From NCBI GenBank assembly GCA_007258455.2, contig VDFB02262564.1, positions 1-64,000 on the forward strand: a stretch of DNA of 64,000 nucleotides, given 5' to 3'. Position numbers and translations under genes: made by a program. Each line of letters starts with the position of its first letter. Positions within the stretch are counted from its first letter, which is position 1. Under the pieces are notes generated by a model. It made no database searches. It had not been told where the DNA came from and saw only the letters and a list, made by a program, of their open reading frames with translations. The stretch is from Sequoia sempervirens. Lineage: Eukaryota > Streptophyta > Pinopsida > Cupressales > Cupressaceae. Of the stretch, positions 62,045 through 64,000 are shown one piece after another.

Positions 62045-64000
62045 TTTTGGTGATAGGTGCACAACCCCCTGAGCTTCCTAGATCTACTTGTAGGTTTCTA
62101 TTTCATTATGTGCATCATTAGGATCTTGTATTTTTCATATTAGGGCATATAGTCTAATTAGGTTAATCATAGAAAATCACTTCTGGTCCATTTTCAAGGC
62201 CCCAAGAATGCAAATCTAGGTTTGATTTACTCACCTTCTTGGTTGAAATTCAATCTATTAACCTTGCTGATTTGAATTCTAATTTAGTTTTGAAAAAAGA
62301 AGATAATTGACCCTTGGTTTGGCATTAAACTTAAGGACATCCTCCTTTCCTTTTTTCACACAATTACACATGTATATTTTAGTGTTGATGTATAATTATT
62401 ATGGTTGGCCTTGTTTGGTCACCTAGTGTATTATTTTCGCTATCACTGCAGGTAAATATAGATTGTGTTACTTGAGATAGTTGTGTTGTCAGGACGTACA
62501 ATTAAATTGACTATAATTATATAATATGTGTGAGACTGAATCAGGTAGTGGTAATGGTGTCACAGAGGTTCCTTGTAAACTTGAATCATGTGAAAGCCAT
62601 GGTTTTTTTATGAAGGTAGATTTGGTGGTGATGATGTTGTCATCAAGGTTCCTTATTTTCATGGAGCCTTGGTACAACATGTTTGTTCATTAAAATGTAT
62701 TATTGGTGATGCTATATTGATACTTGATTGTATGTGACCTAGTGTATTTTCTTGGTTTTGAGATATTCATTCTATTTTATCCTCCATAGATATTGGTGTT
62801 GCAATTGAGTGTGTGTGGACAATGGGTGATATTAATTTATGAGGTGATTATCTTGATTTTGTGTGTAGCTTAGTATTAAGGTTTTGTGGGAAATTTTGTA
62901 GTGATGGGGATTTATCATTTGATGATGACTTATCTTTTGTGGTGGTTATTAATGTCAGAGGATAGATCTTAGATCCTATTTCTTGTGTTTAGTGAGATTT
63001 ATTTGATATATTGAGTTGTATTGATAGGATCAATGGTTACCTTCATATTATTTGAAGATGTTGACATATTGTGACCATGAAGGAATTTTGAAGTCTTTTT
63101 TTGAGGTGTTAGTTATGATTTGTTAGTTTGATAAAAAATCCTTTTTTACAAGGTGGATGTTATTGTGCCATGGTGGAATCTTAATTATTCATGAGTCTTG
63201 GGATGATATAGGCTCTCTTAGTATTAAATATATTTATTTGAGTCATGATTTATTTTAAGGATATTTTTATCATGTGTTCATAAATATTTCTTGATTCTAG
63301 TGTTGGAGCTTTGATAGTGATTTGTGATAATCTAATGATGAGTGGTGTGATAATTTTTCTTGTGAGGTTCTAGTTATTATGGTTTTATATTAGAGTTTGA
63401 TTGGAATGATATTATTGGTTACGTACACCTATTTCATATTTCGGTGAGGATAGAATATCTTGATCTTGGAGATCATATATTGAGATGGTTACTCTTTGAT
63501 GAGGTTTCAATAACAAGACTAAGGAGCCTACAACTAGAGTTAGACATGAGTTTAAAATATACATGTTGAGATTATTCTTGGAGAGATTCATTGTGGCTTA
63601 GTTTATGATAAAGGATAAATATCATTCCCCACTCTTTGTCCTCTTAGTGGTGAATCATCTAATATGTATAACCCATCTTGTTTTTATATGCATTTTTTGT
63701 GCTTCATTTTCTCATGGGATGAGTCTTAATATATGAATGTTATTTTTGGAGGACTTTTTGACATGGATTATTTTTCCTTTTGTATCCTAATACATATGAT
63801 CTTGTTATGAATACAATATTGAGGAAACTATGGGATGATTTGTGATTATTCCTTAGTCTTGGTAATGTATGTTATTAGTTTTTCATTCCTTAAATTTAAG
63901 AGACTTACATCTTAAGTATTTGGTATATTGATTCACACTATATGCTTTATCTTTGAGTTGAATGGTTGGAATATGGTAAGGTTTTTCTATTTGGGGTTTT
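62045..64000. other. No gene recognised; AT-rich
   Basis: The remaining 2 kb has only short ORFs and no retroelement protein words, terminal repeats or tandem arrays. It may be the non-coding part of another LTR element running off the window. Confidence 0.4.

Overview
This is a 64 kb piece of intergenic, transposon-packed plant DNA. It is AT-rich, shows no intact gene, and every recognisable protein belongs to plant LTR retrotransposons, CACTA or Mutator-like DNA transposons, or a captured host exon. The very high nesting, the old and decayed copies, and the style of the gag proteins suggest a large-genome seed plant, most likely a gymnosperm (conifer). That assignment is inference. No tRNA, rRNA or CRISPR array was seen.

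Layout, left to right. 1-8098: the 3' half of a Ty3/gypsy element of Tat type on the minus strand (RNase H and integrase remains, a long repeat-rich 3' region, an antisense coiled-coil ORF, a polypurine tract and a 3' LTR at 1057-2263). 8099-15037: one end of a CACTA-like DNA transposon with 55-bp subterminal repeats, and a decayed multi-exon minus-strand gene. Its splice sites and phases still fit; its first exon looks like a SET domain and its middle like a plant En/Spm-type transposase protein. Its big intron holds 330-bp hairpin repeats and a solo-LTR-like insertion. 15516-16466: a short Mutator-like element with terminal inverted repeats built of reiterated 16-bp units and a transposase C-terminus.

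16560-62044 is one nested stack. An outer gypsy-like element (3' internal fragment at 16560-16983, LTR near 61286) holds a non-autonomous gag-protease element (5' LTR duplicated in tandem at 16984 and 18776, 3' LTR at 51437-52720). A CACTA transposon of 26 kb (22291-48474) sits inside its protease reading frame. The CACTA element carries a clean exon of cytosolic GAPDH (23926-24041). It was itself hit by a gag-only copia-type element (28267-36919, TSD GAATA) and by a miniature TRIM element (40352-47087, TSD CTAGG). The TRIM contains a full-length Tnt1/Tork-type Ty1/copia element (40526-46924, TSD CCCCC). A further copia-type element with three zinc knuckles (53294-61020, TSD AGTCC) sits in the outer element to the right. 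62045-64000 holds nothing recognisable.

All coding regions carry stops or frameshifts, so they are annotated as pseudogenes. Boundaries given with matching target-site duplications are read directly from the sequence; the others are approximate.
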